NCBI GenBank assembly: GCA_019635485.1
Contig: JAHBZL010000015.1
Coordinates: 1 to 64,000 of the forward strand
DNA: 64,000 nucleotides
Direction of reading: 5' to 3'
Source of the DNA: Piscinibacter sp.
GTDB lineage: Bacteria > Pseudomonadota > Gammaproteobacteria > Burkholderiales > Burkholderiaceae_C
The position numbers and the translations under genes were made by a program. Of the stretch, positions 62,008-64,000 are shown one piece after another (within the stretch, counting starts at the first letter, position 1; the number at the start of each line of letters is the position of its first letter). Under the pieces are notes generated by a model. The model was given only the letters and a program-made list of their open reading frames with translations, was not told the origin of the DNA and did no database searches.

Positions 62008-63048
62008 TCACACGAACTCGAGCCACTCGCCGTGCGGGTGCGCCCGCGCGAGCGTGCGGGTCGCGCCGCCCGGCCAGAGGGTCAGGCGCAGTTCGGCCGG
62101 CTCTCCGCTGGCATGGAACTCCATGCTCAGCCAGGCGAGCGGCGCCGACGTGGAGGCCTGGGCGCCGGCCGCGGCGAGCGCGGCCTCGATGCGTGCGCGC
62201 GTCGCGGCGGGCAGGTACTGCCAAACGACCGAGTGCACCAGCACCGTCGCGACACCTGTGCGCGGCTGGCACTCGCGCTCGACCCAGTCGGCCGCGTCGC
62301 CGGCATCGAGCGTGAAGGGGTGGCGGCGCGCCAGTTCGAGCGCGCCGTCCAGCCGTGCGGCGCGGGCGGCCTGGTCGGGCCACACGTAGGCGCGCAGCCG
62401 CAGCGCCGCCTGCGGGTCGTGCAGGTCGATCGGCGCGAGGTCGTTGCCGCGCCGGTCGGCGACCGCGATGGCGGCGGGCAGCGCCGGCGCCGGGCCGCGC
62501 CAGTCCGACACCAGCTGCACCGGGCTGGCCGGGTCGCCCCAGCGGGCCGCGCCGAGCCGGTAACCGAAGTGGTCCCACAGCAGGTTCAGCCCTGCACTGG
62601 CGCCGATCTCGCGCAGCGCGAGCGGCAGGCCGGTCTGCTGCGCGACCGCCGCGTAGCCGGCCAGCAGCACGGCGCTGCGCAGCACCTCGTTGGTCTGCGG
62701 AGCGCGCGCCAGGTAGTCTCGCAGGTGGGCGCCTTCATCGCCGAGCACCCGGCCGAGCAGCGGGCCCAGCTGGGCCGCGTCGAACGCCGGCGCCGCGGGC
62801 GGGTAGAGCGCTGCCAGCGCCGGCGGACGCCCGGCCAGCGCAAGCGCGTGCAGCGCGCCGGCCAGGCGCAGCGGGACGAGATCGGCCCGCGCATCGCCGG
62901 GCCAGGCCGGCAGCAGCGTGCGCGTCGGGCCGCTGGCACGCCAGTCGTCCAGCAGCCAGCGCAGCAGCGCCGCCATGAACGGCGAGCCGAGGCGCTCGCA
63001 CCAGCCGATCTGTTCCTCGAAGGCGAGCACCAGCGGATCCGGATCCAT
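62008..63048 (-). CDS. DUF2332 family protein
   Basis: A 346-aa soluble protein matching DUF2332: FEEQIGWCERLGSPFMAALLRWL at the N terminus, TNEVLRSAVLLAGY, LREIGASAGLNLLWDHFGYRLG and a C-terminal SMEFHASGEPAELRLTLWPGG. The ASAGLN segment looks like the nucleotide-binding turn of a Rossmann-type methyltransferase, but no activity is known for the family. It is convergent with the aldo/keto reductase gene. Confidence 0.85.
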   Translation of the reverse strand: MDPDPLVLAFEEQIGWCERLGSPFMAALLRWLLDDWRASGPTRTLLPAWPGDARADLVPLRLAGALHALALAGRPPALAALYPPAAPAFDAAQLGPLLGRVLGDEGAHLRDYLARAPQTNEVLRSAVLLAGYAAVAQQTGLPLALREIGASAGLNLLWDHFGYRLGAARWGDPASPVQLVSDWRGPAPALPAAIAVADRRGNDLAPIDLHDPQAALRLRAYVWPDQAARAARLDGALELARRHPFTLDAGDAADWVERECQPRTGVATVLVHSVVWQYLPAATRARIEAALAAAGAQASTSAPLAWLSMEFHASGEPAELRLTLWPGGATRTLARAHPHGEWLEFV

Positions 63049-63080
63049 CCCGGCATTGGAGCATGGCTACCATGCGCGCC

Positions 63081-63575
63081 ATGGCGAAGAAGGACAAGCA
63101 CGTCAGCGAGACCCCGGCCACCGCCTGGCTGCGCGAGCACCGCGTGGAATTCACCGAGCATGTATACGACTACGTCGAGCACGGCGGCACCGAGGAATCG
63201 GCGCGCCAGCTGGGGATCGACGAGCACGCGGTGGTCAAGACGCTGGTGATGCAGGACGCCCGCGCCGAGCCGCTGATCGTGCTGATGCACGGCGACCGGC
63301 AGGTCAGCACGAAGAACCTGGCGCGCGCGATCGGCGCGAAGTCGGTCGAGCCCTGCAAACCCGAGGTCGCGCAGCGCCACAGCGGCTACCAGGTCGGCGG
63401 GACCTCGCCGTTCGGCACGCGCAAGGCGATGCCGGTGTACGTCGAGGCGTCGGTGCTGGCGCTGCCGAAGATCCACATCAACGGCGGCCGGCGCGGCTAC
63501 CTGATCGGCCTCGAACCGCGCGTGCTGACCGAGCTGCTCGGGGCGCGGCCGGTCGAGTGCGCGCTGGACGCGTGA
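63081..63575 (+). CDS. ybaK: Cys-tRNA(Pro) deacylase YbaK
   Basis: A 164-aa trans-editing enzyme that removes cysteine mischarged on tRNA(Pro). The invariant Lys is in AVVKTLVMQD near residue 50, and GDRQVSTKNLARAIG, GYQVGGTSPFGTRKAMPVYVE and INGGRRGYLIGLEP are the family signature. Length is normal. The ATG at 63081 (MAKKDKHVS) is preferred over two closely placed upstream ATGs at 63063 and 63072. Confidence 0.94.
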   Translation: MAKKDKHVSETPATAWLREHRVEFTEHVYDYVEHGGTEESARQLGIDEHAVVKTLVMQDARAEPLIVLMHGDRQVSTKNLARAIGAKSVEPCKPEVAQRHSGYQVGGTSPFGTRKAMPVYVEASVLALPKIHINGGRRGYLIGLEPRVLTELLGARPVECALDA

Positions 63576-63615
63576 TCAGGCCCTAGACTGTCGGCGCCGG
63601 CCCGCGGGCCGGCAG

Positions 63616-63770
63616 CGTTCTCAGGGCGGGGTGGAAGTCCCCACCGGCGGTATCCGTGGCGCGACCACGGGAGCCCGCGAGCGCTCGCCGCGGCCTCTGC
63701 TCGCGGCGAGGTCAGCAGACCTGGTGAGAGGCCAGGGCCGACGGTCACAGTCCGGATGAAAGAGAGCGCG
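63616..63770 (+). ncRNA. FMN riboswitch (RFN element)
   Basis: The conserved blocks of the RFN element appear in order: TCAGGGCGGGGTGGAAGTCC near 63621, CCACCGGCGGT, a variable hairpin, GTCAGCAGACCTGGTGAGA, and CGACGGTCACAGTCCGGATG with GAAAGAGAG near 63757. FMN binding would fold the aptamer and lower expression of ribH, whose ATG lies about 88 nt downstream. A GCCGCG/CGCGGC hairpin in the linker may be the expression platform; no U-run is seen, so control is probably translational. Confidence 0.95.
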
Positions 63771-63857
63771 TTGCCCGTGCGCCGTGTCGGTCCGTCCGCC
63801 GCGGCGCGCGGCTGCGTGCGCCCTGATTCTGGTCTTCACCTGTCCAAGAGGTTCACC

Positions 63858-64000
63858 ATGAATCAGATCCTTGCCAACGACCCCCACGGTGCCGCCATCG
63901 CGATCATCTCGTCGATGTGGCACGCCGACCTCGTGGCCCGCGCCCGCGCGGCCTGCGTCGACGAACTGCAGCGCCGCGGCTGGCCGCCCGACCGGCTGCA
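63858..64000 (+). CDS. ribH: 6,7-dimethyl-8-ribityllumazine synthase (RibH2-like), truncated by window edge
   Basis: Only the first 47 residues are visible. MNQILANDPHGAAIAIISSMWHADLV-type sequence (AIISSMWHADLVARARAACV) matches the N terminus of RibH2-type lumazine synthase of Brucella and Burkholderiales, in which the aromatic substrate-stacking Trp and His come after the first strand. The enzyme makes the penultimate riboflavin precursor. GAGG is 7 nt before the ATG. It lies directly under the FMN riboswitch. Confidence 0.88.
   Translation, partial: MNQILANDPHGAAIAIISSMWHADLVARARAACVDELQRRGWPPDRL

Overview
The window is a chromosomal stretch of a very G+C-rich (about 70 %, estimated by eye) betaproteobacterium, most likely order Burkholderiales, in the Rubrivivax/Leptothrix/Piscinibacter neighbourhood. 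Supporting signs are a Bug/TctC-type binding protein, a DUF4212 plus VC_2705-type acetate symporter pair next to a cNMP/CBS/DUF294 protein, a C7G7-centred REP-like palindrome of a kind I recall from Comamonadaceae and relatives, and a RibH2-type lumazine synthase. Coding density is high, with no non-coding gap over 300 bp. No rRNA, CRISPR array, insertion sequence, integrase or phage gene was seen. One tRNA gene is present, tRNA-Thr(CGT).

Layout. 1-2.9 kb: end of a chemoreceptor, katG catalase-peroxidase, a DUF1801 protein. 2.95-8.0 kb: a leftward cluster (orphan 101-aa protein, CitF-like transferase, SDR, DAD-like cupin, AraC regulator, VOC protein) divergent from a CitE-like lyase; no citD/citX/citG is present. 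8.0-9.6 kb: metallo-beta-lactamase-fold hydrolase divergent from a TetR regulator, with a 34-bp palindrome between them. 9.7-12.4 kb: secreted protein, SpoIIAA-like protein, YihY membrane protein. 12.4-20.3 kb: a nine-gene leftward operon holding a Liv-type ABC importer, a CYP199-like P450, its [2Fe-2S] ferredoxin, a MarR regulator and an FAD ferredoxin reductase. This reads as a self-contained uptake and oxidation system for a para-substituted benzoate-like aromatic acid. Its promoter has a consensus TTGACA overlapped by two tandem 16-bp operator-like repeats.

20.4-26.2 kb: NIPSNAP protein and divergent WYL regulator, then a lower-G+C accessory segment with a pentapeptide-repeat protein carrying a TIR-like C-terminal domain and a long-tailed ProQ/FinO RNA-binding protein, next to tRNA-Thr. 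26.3-32.7 kb: a sulfolactate locus: GntR regulator and YeiH/SuyZ-type exporter on one strand, and suyA-suyB-slcC-comC-tctC on the other. Together they would convert both enantiomers of 3-sulfolactate to pyruvate and sulfite and export the sulfite.

32.7-45.2 kb: fbp, pepN, a HAD phosphatase and prfB (with its programmed +1 frameshift); a small membrane protein and a TPR protein; the acetate-type symporter operon with its cNMP/CBS protein and a DnaQ-like exonuclease. 45.2-64 kb: mostly housekeeping and accessory singletons: hydrolases, GNAT, acyl-CoA synthetase, questin-oxidase-like protein, an OmpR-type response regulator, a ferritin-like diiron protein with an MFS transporter, a large hybrid PAS histidine kinase, VOC and GST enzymes, a DUF2975/YozG-type regulator pair, an aldo/keto reductase, a DUF2332 protein and YbaK. 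The window closes with an FMN riboswitch leading a truncated ribH.
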